DNA of 48,606 bases from Planctomycetota bacterium (GTDB taxonomy: Bacteria > Planctomycetota > Planctomycetia > Pirellulales > JADFKK01), in contig JADFKK010000015.1 in assembly GCA_022564995.1 (NCBI GenBank), positions 1-48,606 on the forward strand, in the 5' to 3' direction. Below the pieces are notes generated by a model, which saw only the letters and a program-made list of their open reading frames with translations, was not told where the DNA came from and did no database searches. Position numbers and translations under genes: made by a program. Position 1 is the stretch's first letter, and each line of letters begins with the position of its first letter. Shown here piece by piece: positions 34,610-43,839 of the stretch.

Positions 34610-34857
34610 AGTACCAGGTTCGTTGGATACCCGAAGCCGAGGAAGAGCTGGTGAAGATTTGGCTCGACGCGGTCGATCGCAAGGCCATAACCACCGCCGC
34701 CGATCAAATCGACCGTTGGCTTGCCTCTGCTCCAAACACGTATGGCGAGTCCCGAGATCGCGGACGACGTATCGTTTTTTCCGTCCCGCTCGCCGTATTG
34801 TATCGAACGCTTGCGGAGCGCGGTGAAGTCGAGGTGCTGGCCGTTTGGCAATACTAA
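34606..34857 (+). CDS. Tandem module 1 RelE/ParE-like toxin
   Basis: This 83-residue protein has the family outline MKYQVRWIPEAEEELVKIW (first strand and helix), then AADQIDRWLAS, GESRDRGRRIVFSVPLAVLYRT (central strands with clustered Arg) and EVEVLAVWQY (last strand). This is the RelE/ParE fold pattern, in which the toxin cleaves ribosome-bound mRNA (RelE) or blocks gyrase (ParE); the target cannot be told from sequence. The start overlaps the antitoxin stop in ATGA, giving coupled translation. The GESRDxGRRI block is shared by all three toxins in the array. Confidence 0.8.
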   Translation: MKYQVRWIPEAEEELVKIWLDAVDRKAITTAADQIDRWLASAPNTYGESRDRGRRIVFSVPLAVLYRTLAERGEVEVLAVWQY

Positions 34858-34902
34858 TGCTCTGGTAGATCTGGGTTGTTCCAACCTGCGGGAGGTACGC
34901 AG

Positions 34903-35139
34903 ATGACACGCGTAACGATTGATGCAAGTGTTTTCGCCAAGCTGAAGGGCCTGGATCGGGTCGTTGAGCTTTGTAACGACGCAGGGCAGGTCGTGGGCTT
35001 GTTTACGCCGGTGGCCGATCGCTCCCTGTACGAGAACGTCGAGGTTCCGTTCACGTCTGAGGAATTGGACCGTTTTGAGCAGGAACCTGGCGGCCTCCCG
35101 TTGAAAGACATTCTGACGGACCTTGAGAACAACGCATGA
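34903..35139 (+). CDS. Tandem module 2 antitoxin
   Basis: This 78-residue paralogue of the other two antitoxins reads MTRVTIDASVFAKLKGLDRVVELCNDAGQVVGLFTPVADRSLYENVEVPFTSEELDRFEQEPGGLPLKDILTDLENNA. It keeps VELC, the aligned G-x-F-x-P and the PLKDIL helix but has diverged more than modules 1 and 3. GGGAGGT lies six bases before the ATG. A small hairpin (GGTTG-TTC-CAACC) precedes that ribosome binding site and could modulate it. Its stop overlaps the next start (ATGA). Confidence 0.75.
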   Translation: MTRVTIDASVFAKLKGLDRVVELCNDAGQVVGLFTPVADRSLYENVEVPFTSEELDRFEQEPGGLPLKDILTDLENNA

Positions 35140-35399
35140 AGTACACGGTCACCTGGAAGCCGGAGGCCCACCGAAGATTGACGGAATTGTGGACCGATGC
35201 ACCGGACCGTGCAGCGATTAGCGCCGCGACGAACGAAATCGACAAACGATTAGGTTCCAATCCACTAGATGAAGGAGAATCGCGAGACGCCGGCCGGCGT
35301 ATTCTGTTGGTGTCTCCGTTGGGAGTTTTTTTCACCGTTCGCGATGCCGATCGATTGGTCGAGGTGATCGTCGTGTGGAGATACCCGTTACGCGATTAG
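35136..35399 (+). CDS. Tandem module 2 RelE/ParE-like toxin
   Basis: This 87-residue protein reads MKYTVTWKPEAHRRLTELWTDAPDRAAISAATNEIDKRLG, then GESRDAGRRILLVSPLGVFFTVRDADRLVEVIVVWRYPLRD. All the blocks shared with the other two toxins are present. It is the most complete of the three in the conserved C-terminal VWRY. It is translated from an ATGA overlap with its antitoxin. Function is as inferred for module 1. Confidence 0.8.
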   Translation: MKYTVTWKPEAHRRLTELWTDAPDRAAISAATNEIDKRLGSNPLDEGESRDAGRRILLVSPLGVFFTVRDADRLVEVIVVWRYPLRD

Positions 35400-35460
35400 T
35401 CGAGGGCATCGGATTCGCGGCACGCTTCAACGCACCAGCACCAAGTCGGAGAGGGAAGCC

Positions 35461-35700
35461 ATGACCCAAATCGTCGTCAACCCTGCAACTGCGGAAAAAC
35501 TCTCTGGCATCCAGACGACGGTCGAACTATGCGATCCGTCAGGCAACTTGTTGGGATACTTCAGCCCCAAAGTCAACCCGTCGCTGTACGATCAGGTGGA
35601 GCCCCCGATCAGCGAGGAGGAATTGGATCGCATCGAGAAAGAGGGGGGAGGACGCCCACTTCGCGATGTCCTCGACGACTTGGAGAAAAAACACGGATGA
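35461..35700 (+). CDS. Tandem module 3 antitoxin
   Basis: This 79-residue protein is very close to the module 1 antitoxin: MTQIVVNPATAEKLSGIQTTVELCDPSGNLLGYFSPKVNPSLYDQVEPPISEEELDRIEKEGGGRPLRDVLDDLEKKHG. The DNA is also similar through TTGGGATACTTCAGCCCCAA. The C-terminus differs most, where toxin specificity would be expected. GGAGAGGG precedes the start. The 61-base gap from toxin 2 shows no strong promoter. Confidence 0.75.
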   Translation: MTQIVVNPATAEKLSGIQTTVELCDPSGNLLGYFSPKVNPSLYDQVEPPISEEELDRIEKEGGGRPLRDVLDDLEKKHG

Positions 35701-35966
35701 ACTACGCCGTGCTGTGGACTCCCTACGCGGAAGCAAGGCTCGCGGAATTGTGGTTGGAAACCGACGTGCGAGGCGAGATCACCGCCGTGGCCAACCGTAT
35801 TGACGCGGACCTTGCCGCACGACCGTTTGATGTCGGCGAGTCGCGCGAGCGGGGCAGACGGATTCACCTCATGGCACCGCTGGGAGTGATCTACCAAATC
35901 GACTCCGACCAACGGGTCGTTCATGTACTAACCGTCTGGCGATATGACAAGAAAGATCGGACGTAA
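35697..35966 (+). CDS. Tandem module 3 RelE/ParE-like toxin
   Basis: This 89-residue protein reads MNYAVLWTPYAEARLAELW, a helix with RIDADLAARP, then GESRERGRRIHLMAPLGVIYQIDSDQRVVHVLTVWRYDKKDRT. It has the same fold outline as toxins 1 and 2, with a slightly longer basic C-terminus. It is translationally coupled to its antitoxin by ATGA. The next gene, DUF1501, starts 82 bases downstream on the same strand, so the array could be co-transcribed with it. Confidence 0.8.
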   Translation: MNYAVLWTPYAEARLAELWLETDVRGEITAVANRIDADLAARPFDVGESRERGRRIHLMAPLGVIYQIDSDQRVVHVLTVWRYDKKDRT

Positions 35967-36047
35967 CAGACTTGCGTCTTTCACGCACAATAAAATACAG
36001 TCTGACGCACGTATTCCACGGCTAATCCACAAGTGGCGGTTGAAATC

Positions 36048-37508
36048 ATGAACGAATTGAACTTCACAAAGATATCTACTCGCCGCGAACTCCTCAAGCG
36101 CGCCGGCCAAGGAGCAGGTCTGCTCGCTCTGGCCAGCTTGATGCACGAGGAAGGGCTGCTCAGTCCGGCGGACGCAATCGCGGGAACTCCTATCGATCCG
36201 CTGGCTCCGCGGCCGGCGCACTTTCCGGCGAAGGCCAAAAGCGTGATCTGGCTGTTCATGAACGGCGGGCAGAGCCACGTCGACACCTGGGACTATAAGC
36301 CGGAGTTGATCCGTCGCGACGGAAAACCTTTGCCGAATTTCGACAACAAAACCGGCTTCTTTCCGGGCTCGGTCGGTCCGTTGATGAAATCGCCCTTCAA
36401 GTTCAGTCAATACGGCCAGTCGGGCAAGTGGGTGTCGGAGATCTTTCCGAACATCGCTCGCCACGTCGATAAGATGGCATTTGTGCATTCCGGCTACACC
36501 GACTCGAACAATCACAGCCCGGCCTTGTTCATGATGAACTGCGGCGTGCCGCGGATGGGCTTCCCCTGCGTCGGAAGTTGGGTCACTTACGGCCTGGGCA
36601 GCGTGAGCCGCAACTTGCCGTCGTTCGTCGTGATGTCCGACCCGCTGGGCCGCGGCCTGCCCAAGGGACACGCGGCCAATTGGGGCGCCGGTTTTTTGCC
36701 CAGCGTCTATCAAGGCACGCACCTGCGGCCCAAGGGCGAGGCGATCGACAATCTCAAGCGGCCGGCCGACATGAACGACGCCCAGCAACGCGCGCAGCTC
36801 GAATTGCTGGCCCGGCTTAATCGCCGACATCTTCAGCAGCACGACGCCGAGGCGGAGCTGGCCGCGCGGATCAACAGCTTCGAGCTGGCCTATCGCATGC
36901 AGCAGGCCGCGCCCGAAGCGATCGACATCAGCCGCGAGAGCAAGCAGACGCACAAGCTGTACGGCCTCGACAACAAGAAGTGTGCCCATTTCGCCAAGCA
37001 ATGTTTGATGGCCCGCCGGCTGGTCGAGCGGGGCGTTCGCTACGTGCAGATTTACTCCGGCGGGATGGAAAACCAACGCAGTTGGGACGGCCACAGCGAC
37101 ATCGCCGGCAATCATCGCGGCTTTGCGGGCGAGGTCGACATTCCGATCTCCGCGCTGCTGACCGACCTGGCTCAGCGGGGCCTGCTGGACGAAACGCTGA
37201 TCGTCTGCGGCGGCGAATTCGGCCGGCTGCCGGTGGCCCAAAAAGGCAAGAACCCCGGCCGAGATCACAACCCGCACGCCTTCACCACCTGGTTCGCCGG
37301 GGGCGGCATCAAGGGCGGGGTGACTTACGGCGCGACCGACGAGATCGGCCATCGCGCGGTCACCGATCGCATGAGCGTCAACGATCTGCACGCCACCATC
37401 CTACACCTGCTCGGCCTCGATCACCTCAAGCTAACCTTCCGCCGCAACGGCCGAGACTACCGACTAACCGACGTGGCAGGCAGGGTGATTAAGGATATTA
37501 TTGCGTAA
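36048..37508 (+). CDS. DUF1501 Tat-secreted protein, copy 1
   Basis: This 486-residue protein begins with a twin-arginine-type signal (STRRELLKRAGQGAGLLALASLM), so it is probably exported folded. DUF1501 hallmarks are KSVIWLFMNGGQSHVDTWDYKP, VDKMAFVHSGYTDSNNHSPALFMMNCG, SWVTYGLGSVSRNLPSFVVM, LIVCGGEFGRLPVAQKGKNPGRDHNPHAFTTWFAGGGIKGG and HATILHLLGLDHLKLTFRRNGRDYRLTDV. The family belongs to the alkaline phosphatase/sulfatase-like superfamily, and the GEFGR...GRDHNP motif is reminiscent of metal-binding sites. ATG 36048 is preferred to GTG 36033. It normally sits directly beside the DUF1549/1553 gene. Confidence 0.92.
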   Translation: MNELNFTKISTRRELLKRAGQGAGLLALASLMHEEGLLSPADAIAGTPIDPLAPRPAHFPAKAKSVIWLFMNGGQSHVDTWDYKPELIRRDGKPLPNFDNKTGFFPGSVGPLMKSPFKFSQYGQSGKWVSEIFPNIARHVDKMAFVHSGYTDSNNHSPALFMMNCGVPRMGFPCVGSWVTYGLGSVSRNLPSFVVMSDPLGRGLPKGHAANWGAGFLPSVYQGTHLRPKGEAIDNLKRPADMNDAQQRAQLELLARLNRRHLQQHDAEAELAARINSFELAYRMQQAAPEAIDISRESKQTHKLYGLDNKKCAHFAKQCLMARRLVERGVRYVQIYSGGMENQRSWDGHSDIAGNHRGFAGEVDIPISALLTDLAQRGLLDETLIVCGGEFGRLPVAQKGKNPGRDHNPHAFTTWFAGGGIKGGVTYGATDEIGHRAVTDRMSVNDLHATILHLLGLDHLKLTFRRNGRDYRLTDVAGRVIKDIIA

Positions 37509-37543
37509 GGGGTGGCGACTCACGAGCGACGTAGCGGCACGAT

Positions 37544-38228
37544 AACTGCGAAGCAGTTCCACAACCCAGCCCGGGGTCGCGCAGCGCACCCCGGGTCCAC
37601 GTGCCCGCACCCTTTCGTAAACCCCGCAGGGGTTTCACATCGCGAGCGTCGGGACCGCGTCAATCCCAAACGTACCGCTCGTCCATTTCAACGCCATACT
37701 TCCGGCACAACCGCCGAAACTCGTCTTGAAAGCTCTCGCGGCGGTGATGCTCTTCCTGATTCGCGATATACGCCGTCAACCGGTCAACATGCCCTGGACT
37801 GATCGAAAACGCGCCGTATCCCACCTGCCACTGAAACTCCGATGGACCCTCCGATTGCTGCTTGATCCATTTGGATGAATCTCGCTTCAACTCGCGTAGC
37901 AGCGCCGAGATCGCGACCGTCTTGCCCATACGACACAGACTGTGGACGTGGTCTTCCGTTCCGCCGACGATCAGAGCGGGACAGTCGAGGTTATTGTGAA
38001 TCCCGGCCAGATAGCGACGGGCGCGCTGGCGAAACGACTCGTCCTTCAAGAACGGTCGTCGCTGTTTTGTCGAAAAGACGATGTGAACGTAGATTCGGGT
38101 CAGCGACTGTCCCATGATCTCACTCCAAGGTGTGAAACCCCTGCGGGGTTTGACGAGGATTCGGTGGAAACGCGAACCCGGGGTGCGCTGCGCGACCCTG
38201 GGCTGGGTTGTGAAACTGCTTCGCAGTT
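37544..38228. mobile_element. IS200-like/RAYT element bounded by inverted palindromic repeats
   Basis: Copy A (37544-37639) and copy B (38132-38228) are inverted relative to each other and flank the Y1 transposase gene. Each contains AACTGCTTCGCAGTT, a GACCCCGGGCTGGGTTGT-type block (GACCCTGGGC in copy B), CCCGGGGTGCGCTGCGCGAC and GAAACCCCTGCGGGGTTT in the same order when oriented alike. A third, shorter copy lies at 38956-39013. Confidence 0.8.
37660..38115 (-). CDS. IS200/IS605-type Y1 (HUH) transposase
   Basis: This 151-residue protein has the HUH motif at His56-Val-His58 (GGTEDHVHSLCRM) and a probable catalytic Tyr116 with Gln120 in LTAYIANQEEHH. The conserved WQVGYGAFSIS and the C-terminal EYDERYVWD-like end are typical of the REP-associated/IS200-like group. 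These enzymes cut single-stranded DNA next to hairpins. The hairpin-rich inverted copies on each side are its likely substrate. Start ATG and length are normal, so the enzyme may still be active. Confidence 0.92.
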   Translation of the reverse strand: MGQSLTRIYVHIVFSTKQRRPFLKDESFRQRARRYLAGIHNNLDCPALIVGGTEDHVHSLCRMGKTVAISALLRELKRDSSKWIKQQSEGPSEFQWQVGYGAFSISPGHVDRLTAYIANQEEHHRRESFQDEFRRLCRKYGVEMDERYVWD

Positions 38229-38244
38229 GGAGAAACGCAACGGT

Positions 38245-38826
38245 TTACGTGGTTTCGGATGGCTCCATGTGCAGCGGGCGGTCGATCAACTCAGCCAGAC
38301 ACGATGCCAGGGGTCGGAGTTTCTCGAATTCCGTCGGCACGTATTCGCAGCCTCTCGTTGCGTAGCAGAAGACATAACGGCGGCGGCCGCTTCGCAATTT
38401 AAGGTGGATTTTATATATCCACCAGCCCTTCACTAATCTTGAATTCACATCGATCGATTCGACGTCGGCGATGGAAATCACGGTCGAGAATATGGCAAAC
38501 CGTAGCAAGACGCAGGTTTGATGATTGAGATCCAACATTAAACGCCGCGGAAACATCTCTATGTACGCGAGAAGAAAAGAGAGGATTGCGAACAGTCCGC
38601 AAATCGCGATTAAGGCCAGGAGCACCGCATCGAAATTCCCCAATCTCGCCAGAGTATAACCCAGAGGCATTGCAAGGGCCGAAAAAAGTGCCCCGCACAC
38701 AAGACCAAACGTCGCTGTCAGAAACCTTGGGCGAGGCTTGACCAGATAGATCCCAGCACTCAGGCGCAAAACGCGAACGCCCTCTTGCACGTGAACTACC
38801 GAGTCGTCTGGATTGGCGATGGCCAT
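38245..38826 (-). CDS. Hypothetical two-helix membrane protein
   Basis: From ATG 38826 the protein has 193 residues: a soluble start (MAIANPDDSVVHVQEGVRVLRLSAGIYLVKPRPRF), two membrane helices (TATFGLVCGALFSALAMPLGYTLA and AVLLALIAICGLFAILSFLLAYI), then a soluble part (LMLDLNHQTCVLLRFAIFSTVISIADVESIDVNSRL...). No family is recognised. The soluble part is reminiscent of small bacterial PH-like domains after paired helices. A longer frame from GTG 38877 is possible. No good ribosome binding site is visible at either start. It lies just right of the transposase element. Confidence 0.6.
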   Translation of the reverse strand: MAIANPDDSVVHVQEGVRVLRLSAGIYLVKPRPRFLTATFGLVCGALFSALAMPLGYTLARLGNFDAVLLALIAICGLFAILSFLLAYIEMFPRRLMLDLNHQTCVLLRFAIFSTVISIADVESIDVNSRLVKGWWIYKIHLKLRSGRRRYVFCYATRGCEYVPTEFEKLRPLASCLAELIDRPLHMEPSETT

Positions 38827-38955
38827 GATGGCGACACACGGGCTTGAATGTTCGCTTGGGCGGTAAGGAGGCGACACTCGTCATCTGGCCCCTGTATGTA
38901 TTGTCTGCTGAATACCACGCCGCGGCAATACTCGAAATGCGAAATTCCACGCAAA

Positions 38956-39013
38956 GCGAACCCGCGATTGCGCTGCGCGACCCCGGGCTGAGTTGTTGAA
39001 CTGCTTCGCAGTT
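38956..39013. repeat. Third copy of the transposase-associated palindrome
   Basis: GCGCTGCGCGACCCCGGGCT and AACTGCTTCGCAGTT match copies A and B. The AAACCCC hairpin end is missing. It lies 0.7 kb from copy B in the same orientation. Confidence 0.8.
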
Positions 39014-39173
39014 GGGGAGGCGTCCAGATGTGACTTCGCGCCGTTGATGATTCAAACTCGGCATTCCCCTCTAAACGGCCCACTGCGGCTGCCATCGTTT
39101 CTTCCGCCTGAGCCTGTTATAATCGAAGCTTGTCGATTCGTAGGTTTCATGAATTCTTGGCAGGGGTTTTTCG

Positions 39174-42100
39174 ATGCTGATGCGTGCTCTTGGGTTACTC
39201 GTCGTGGCGATTGCGTTGCTCTCCGGCTCGATAGCCGACGCGGCAGAAAAGCCGCCGGCCGACGTCGTCGATTTCAGCCGGCAGGTGCGGCCGATTCTTT
39301 CGGACAAGTGTTTTGCTTGTCACGGGCCGGACGAAAAAAGTCGCAAAGGCGATCTGCGGCTCGACCGGCGCGACGATGCGGAGGATGTGCTGGAGTTGGA
39401 CGATGAGAAGCTTAGCGAATTGATCGCGCGGATCACGAGCGACGATCCGGAAGAGCACATGCCGCCCGCCAAGTCGAAGAAATCGCTTTCGCCGCAGCAA
39501 ATCGAAACACTAACGCGCTGGGTGAGGCAGGGCGCCCGCTACGAGCAGCATTGGTCGTTCCGGCCGATCGAGAAGCCGGCCGTGCCGAAGGTTAAGCGGG
39601 CCAATTGGCCGCGGGGCACGATCGACCGCTTCGTGTTGGCGCGGTTGGAGCGGGCGGGAATGTCGCCGTCGGACGAGACGTCATCCGAGCGATTGATCCG
39701 CCGCGTGACTTTCGACCTAACCGGCCTGCCGCCGACGCTAAAAGAAATCGACGCCTTCTTGGCCGATAAGTCAGACGACGCCTACGAGAAGCTTGTCGTG
39801 CGGCTGCTCGAAAAGCCGGCCTTCGGCGAACGCATGGCCGCCGACTGGATGGACGTGGCCCGGTATTCCGACAGCTACGGCTATCAAGTCGACCGCGACC
39901 GCTTCGTTTGGCCGTGGCGAGATTGGGTCATCAAGGCGTTCAATACGAACATGCCCTACGACGAATTCGTAACCCTGCAACTGGCGGGCGATTTGCTGCC
40001 GGGGGCGACGGACGAGCAGATTCTGGCCACTACGTTCAATCGGCTGCATCCGCAAAAGGTCGAGGGCGGCAGCACGCCGGAGGAATTTCGCGTCGAATAC
40101 GTGGCCGACCGCAATCACACGTTCGGCACCGCCTTTCTCGGGCTGGCGCTGGAGTGTTGCCGCTGTCACGATCACAAGTTTGACCCGATCGAACAGGCCG
40201 AGTATTACAAGCTGTTCGCCTTCTTCAACACGGCCGACGAGGCCGGGCTCTATTCGTATTTCACGTCTTCCGTGCCGACACCAACCCTGCTAATGACCGA
40301 CGCGGCCACCAAGGGGCGCATCGCCGACGTCGAAAAACGCATCGCCCAGGCCGAACAATCGCTTGCGGATAAGCCCGGCCAGCGGCAGAAGGCCTTCGAG
40401 GCGTGGCTCTCCAGCCGGCCCAAGACTGCCGATGTGCCGGGCCGCGTGGCGTTTCAAAACTTCGAGAAATTCAAGAGCGGCGCCAATAAAAGCGTGCCCG
40501 GCCGCATTGGCAAAGCCGTCAAACTCAGCGGCGACGACGCGGTCGGCATCGGGCTGGGGAATTTCCGGCGCTACGACCCCTTCTCGGTTGCCCTGTGGAT
40601 GAACACGCCCGATGAAAAAAAGCGGGCCGTCATCTTTCACCGCTCGCGGGCCTGGACCGACGCCGGCAGCCGCGGCTATCAACTGCTGATCGAAGACGGC
40701 CGGCTGAGCGCCTCGCTGATTCACTTCTGGCCCGGTAACGCCATTCGCGTGCGAACCCGCGAGAAGATTCCGATCGGGAAGTGGCTGCACGTGTCGATGA
40801 CTTACGACGGGTCGAGCCGGGCCGACGGGCTGCGGATTTTCGTCGATGGCAAGCCGGCCGAGTGCGAGGTGGTCCGCGACAATCTCTACAAAAACATCAG
40901 CGGCGGAGGCGGTAACAACATCGCGATCGGCGAGAGGTTTCGCGATCGGGGGTTTACGAACGGGCTGGTTGATGAGTTTCAGGTGTTCAACCGGCAGCTC
41001 ACGCCGATTGAAGTGGCGCAGATTCACGACGGCCGAGCGCTTACTGAAGCGCTCGCCGCGCCGATTGATAAGTTGACCCCCAAAACGCGCAAGTCGCTGC
41101 TGGCGTTTTATCTGACGAACTTCGACGCCGAGTACAAAACGCAACTCGCCGCCGTGCGCAAGGTTCGCGAAGAGCGCAGCCGCACGGTCGACGGCATCCG
41201 CGAGATCATGGTCATGCGAGAAATGGCCCAGCCGCGACAGACGTTTCTGCTCACGCGGGGCGCTTACAACATGCCGGCCCAGCGAGTCACCGCCGGCACA
41301 CCCGCCGTGCTGCCGCCGTTTCCCGCCGGCCAGCCGAATAATCGGCTGGGGCTGGCCCGCTGGCTCACCGCCGACGATCATCCGCTGACGGCCCGCGTGG
41401 CGGTCAACCGGCTGTGGCAGATGTGTTTCGGCGCCGGGCTGGTTCGCACGCCGGAAGATTTCGGCAGCCAGGGGCAGCCGCCGACGCATCCGCTGCTGCT
41501 CGATTGGCTGGCCCGCGACTTTATCGAACATGACTGGGACGTGAAGCGATTGATTAAGATGATGGTCACCTCGGCGACGTATCGACAATCTTCTGCCGCA
41601 GCGGCGGACGCGATTGCCCGCGACCCGGAGAATCGGCTGTTGGCCCGGGCGCCGCGTTATCGGCTGTCGGCGGAGATGCTGCGCGACAGTGTGCTGGCAG
41701 TCAGCGGGCTGTTGGTCGACAAAGTCGGCGGGGCATCGGTGCGGCCGTATGAAGTCGAAGCGTCGTTCAAGCCGGTCGGACGCACGCGCGGCGAAGGGCT
41801 TTACCGCCGCAGCGTCTACACCTATTGGAAACAGACCGCCCCGGCGCCGGCGATGATGGCGCTCGACGCCTCGAAGCGCGAGGTTTGCCGGGTCAGGCGC
41901 GAGCGAACCAGCTCACCGCTGCAGGCGTTTGTGCTGCTCAACGGGCCGCAATACGTCGAGGCGGCGCGGATGTTGGCGGAACGGGAAATTCAAAAGCATG
42001 CCGATGACACGCAAGCGGTTCTCACCGACATGTTCCGCAAGTTGACCAGTCGCAAGCCGACAGCAGCGGAGCTCAAGCTGCTTGTGAAACTCTACCAGGA

Positions 42101-42260
42101 CCAGTTGGCCGACTTCGAGAAAGACCCCAAGCGTGCCGAGGCGTTTCTGAAAACCGGCGATTGGCCGCGCGACGCAAAACTCCCGGCGGCCCGAGTGGCG
42201 GCGCTGGGCGTGGTGGCCAGTATGTTGATGAATTTCGATCAAAGCGTAATGAAACGGTGA
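39174..42260 (+). CDS. DUF1549/DUF1553 cytochrome c-like protein with LamG domain (PSD1 family), copy 2
   Basis: This 1028-residue exported protein has a signal peptide ([23 protein letters not shown]), a PSD1 cytochrome c-like domain with Cys46-x-x-Cys49-His50 (DKCFACHGP), and DUF1549 (about 140-350) including a second CxxCH ([12 protein letters not shown]). A laminin-G/concanavalin-like insert of about 200 residues follows (roughly 425-630; [33 protein letters not shown]), then DUF1553 (about 720-1020). The LamG insert suggests carbohydrate binding, and related sets are often near polysaccharide-degradation genes. It forms the standard tandem pair with the DUF1501 gene that follows after 112 bases. 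Confidence 0.93.
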   Translation: MLMRALGLLVVAIALLSGSIADAAEKPPADVVDFSRQVRPILSDKCFACHGPDEKSRKGDLRLDRRDDAEDVLELDDEKLSELIARITSDDPEEHMPPAKSKKSLSPQQIETLTRWVRQGARYEQHWSFRPIEKPAVPKVKRANWPRGTIDRFVLARLERAGMSPSDETSSERLIRRVTFDLTGLPPTLKEIDAFLADKSDDAYEKLVVRLLEKPAFGERMAADWMDVARYSDSYGYQVDRDRFVWPWRDWVIKAFNTNMPYDEFVTLQLAGDLLPGATDEQILATTFNRLHPQKVEGGSTPEEFRVEYVADRNHTFGTAFLGLALECCRCHDHKFDPIEQAEYYKLFAFFNTADEAGLYSYFTSSVPTPTLLMTDAATKGRIADVEKRIAQAEQSLADKPGQRQKAFEAWLSSRPKTADVPGRVAFQNFEKFKSGANKSVPGRIGKAVKLSGDDAVGIGLGNFRRYDPFSVALWMNTPDEKKRAVIFHRSRAWTDAGSRGYQLLIEDGRLSASLIHFWPGNAIRVRTREKIPIGKWLHVSMTYDGSSRADGLRIFVDGKPAECEVVRDNLYKNISGGGGNNIAIGERFRDRGFTNGLVDEFQVFNRQLTPIEVAQIHDGRALTEALAAPIDKLTPKTRKSLLAFYLTNFDAEYKTQLAAVRKVREERSRTVDGIREIMVMREMAQPRQTFLLTRGAYNMPAQRVTAGTPAVLPPFPAGQPNNRLGLARWLTADDHPLTARVAVNRLWQMCFGAGLVRTPEDFGSQGQPPTHPLLLDWLARDFIEHDWDVKRLIKMMVTSATYRQSSAAAADAIARDPENRLLARAPRYRLSAEMLRDSVLAVSGLLVDKVGGASVRPYEVEASFKPVGRTRGEGLYRRSVYTYWKQTAPAPAMMALDASKREVCRVRRERTSSPLQAFVLLNGPQYVEAARMLAEREIQKHADDTQAVLTDMFRKLTSRKPTAAELKLLVKLYQDQLADFEKDPKRAEAFLKTGDWPRDAKLPAARVAALGVVASMLMNFDQSVMKR

Positions 42261-42263
42261 GAA

Positions 42264-42344
42264 TTTCGTTTAACGGCAAGCCGCAGGCGTCTGCGTTTCT
42301 AGCTGTCCAAAACTCAGTCGCCTGCGGCTTGCCGTTAGACGAAA
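42264..42344. repeat. Intercistronic palindrome between PSD1 and DUF1501 copy 2
   Basis: A 26-base arm (42264-42289, TTTCGTTTAACGGCAAGCCG...) pairs with 42319-42344 with one mismatch. Part of the same word, TCGTTTAACGGCAAGCC, occurs between nuoL and nuoM near 20139. Confidence 0.85.
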
Positions 42345-42372
42345 AATTGTTGCGTAACGAGGTATAAGAGCC

Positions 42373-43836
42373 ATGCAAGAAATCCCTAAAACCGCTACCC
42401 AATGCACCGGCCACGAGCCGACCTTCGGCATGTCGCGTCGGCAATGGCTCAATCGCTTCGGCATCGGGCTGGGCGGAATGGCGCTGGCCCATCTGCTCGC
42501 GCCCGAAGCCGCATCGGCGACAGGCAGCGGCGTGCTGAAAAAACTGCATCACGCCCCCAAGGCCAAGCGCGTTATCTTTCTGTTCCAGGCCGGCGGACCT
42601 TCGCAAATCGACCTGCTCGACCACAAGCCGCTGCTGAACGAAAAACACGGCACGCAATTGCCCGACGAAGTTCGCCAGGGCCAACGGCTGACCGGCATGT
42701 CGGGCAGCCAGTCGAGCAAACCGCTGGTCGGCTCGCCGTTCAAGTTCAAGCAGCACGGCCAGAGCGGGGCCTGGCTGAGCGATCTGCTGCCGCACACCGC
42801 CAAAGTGGCCGACGATTTGTGCTTCATCAAAACAATGCACACCGAGGCGATCAACCACGGCCCGGCGGTGACCCACGTGCAAACCGGCTCGCAGTTTCCC
42901 GGCCGGCCAAGCATGGGCGCCTGGCTCGATTACGGCATCGGATCGGAAAACGACAACCTGCCGTCGTTCGTCGTGATGGTCACCAAAAACAAAGGCGGCC
43001 AGCCGCTCGTCTCCAGGCTGTGGGGCAGCGGGTTCTTGCCCTCGAAACATCAAGGCGTGCGGTTTCGTAGCGGCAAAGACCCCGTGCTGTATCTCAGCAA
43101 CCCCGGCGGCATCGACACGCACAGCCGGCGGCGAATGCTCGACGCGCTGGGCGAATTGCACAAGCTGCAATTGGCCAGCGGCGCCGACGCCGACGTGGAA
43201 ACGCGGATCGCCCAATACGAGCTGGCCTTCCGCATGCAAAAGTCGATCCCCGAAGTGACCGACATGTCGGGCGAGCCGGAATCGATCTTCAAGCTCTACG
43301 GCAAAGACTCCCGAAACCCCGGCAGTTTTGCGGCCAACTGTCTGCTGGCCCGGCGATTGGCGGAAAAAGGCGTGCGATTCATTCAGCTTTATCATCAAGG
43401 TTGGGACCAACACGGCAATCTGCCCGGCGGCATCAAGAGGCAGTGTCGCGAGACCGATCAAGCCTCGGCCGCATTGATTACCGACCTCCGCCAGCGCGGC
43501 CTGCTCGAAGACACGCTGGTCATCTGGGGCGGCGAATTCGGCCGCACCAATTACTGCCAGGGCAAGCTCAGCGGCAATAATTTCGGCCGCGACCATCACC
43601 CGCGCTGTTTCAGTATCTGGCTGGCCGGCGGCGGCATCAAGCCCGGCCTCAGCTACGGCGAAACCGACCCCTTCGGCTACAACATCGCCCGCGACCCGGT
43701 TCACCTGCACGATTTTCAAGCCACCATCCTGCACCTGTTAGGCATCGACCACGAGCGTCTAACCTACAAATACCAAGGCCGCCATTTTCGCTTGACCGAC
43801 GTACATGGGAAAGTGGTCAAGGGGGTGTTGGCGTAG
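42373..43836 (+). CDS. DUF1501 Tat-secreted protein, copy 2
   Basis: This 487-residue paralogue of copy 1 has a Tat-type signal (FGMSRRQWLNRFGIGLGGMALAHLL). Family motifs are RVIFLFQAGGPSQIDLLDHKP, DLCFIKTMHTEAINHGPAVTHVQTG, LVIWGGEFGRTNYCQGKLSGNNFGRDHHPRCFSIWLAGGGIKPG and QATILHLLGIDHERLTYKYQGRHFRLTDVHGKVVKGVLA. It is probably folded before export and acts in the periplasm with the preceding PSD1 protein. It ends with TAG. Both pairs on the plus strand are separate duplications rather than recent copies, given their divergence. Confidence 0.93.
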   Translation: MQEIPKTATQCTGHEPTFGMSRRQWLNRFGIGLGGMALAHLLAPEAASATGSGVLKKLHHAPKAKRVIFLFQAGGPSQIDLLDHKPLLNEKHGTQLPDEVRQGQRLTGMSGSQSSKPLVGSPFKFKQHGQSGAWLSDLLPHTAKVADDLCFIKTMHTEAINHGPAVTHVQTGSQFPGRPSMGAWLDYGIGSENDNLPSFVVMVTKNKGGQPLVSRLWGSGFLPSKHQGVRFRSGKDPVLYLSNPGGIDTHSRRRMLDALGELHKLQLASGADADVETRIAQYELAFRMQKSIPEVTDMSGEPESIFKLYGKDSRNPGSFAANCLLARRLAEKGVRFIQLYHQGWDQHGNLPGGIKRQCRETDQASAALITDLRQRGLLEDTLVIWGGEFGRTNYCQGKLSGNNFGRDHHPRCFSIWLAGGGIKPGLSYGETDPFGYNIARDPVHLHDFQATILHLLGIDHERLTYKYQGRHFRLTDVHGKVVKGVLA

Positions 43837-43839
43837 GAG

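Noticed and set aside
35928..37391. Long minus-strand frame opposite DUF1501 copy 1 (similar ones at 40290-41588 and 42073-43734)
   Set aside because: Antisense to well-supported genes; composition only reflects the complementary codons.
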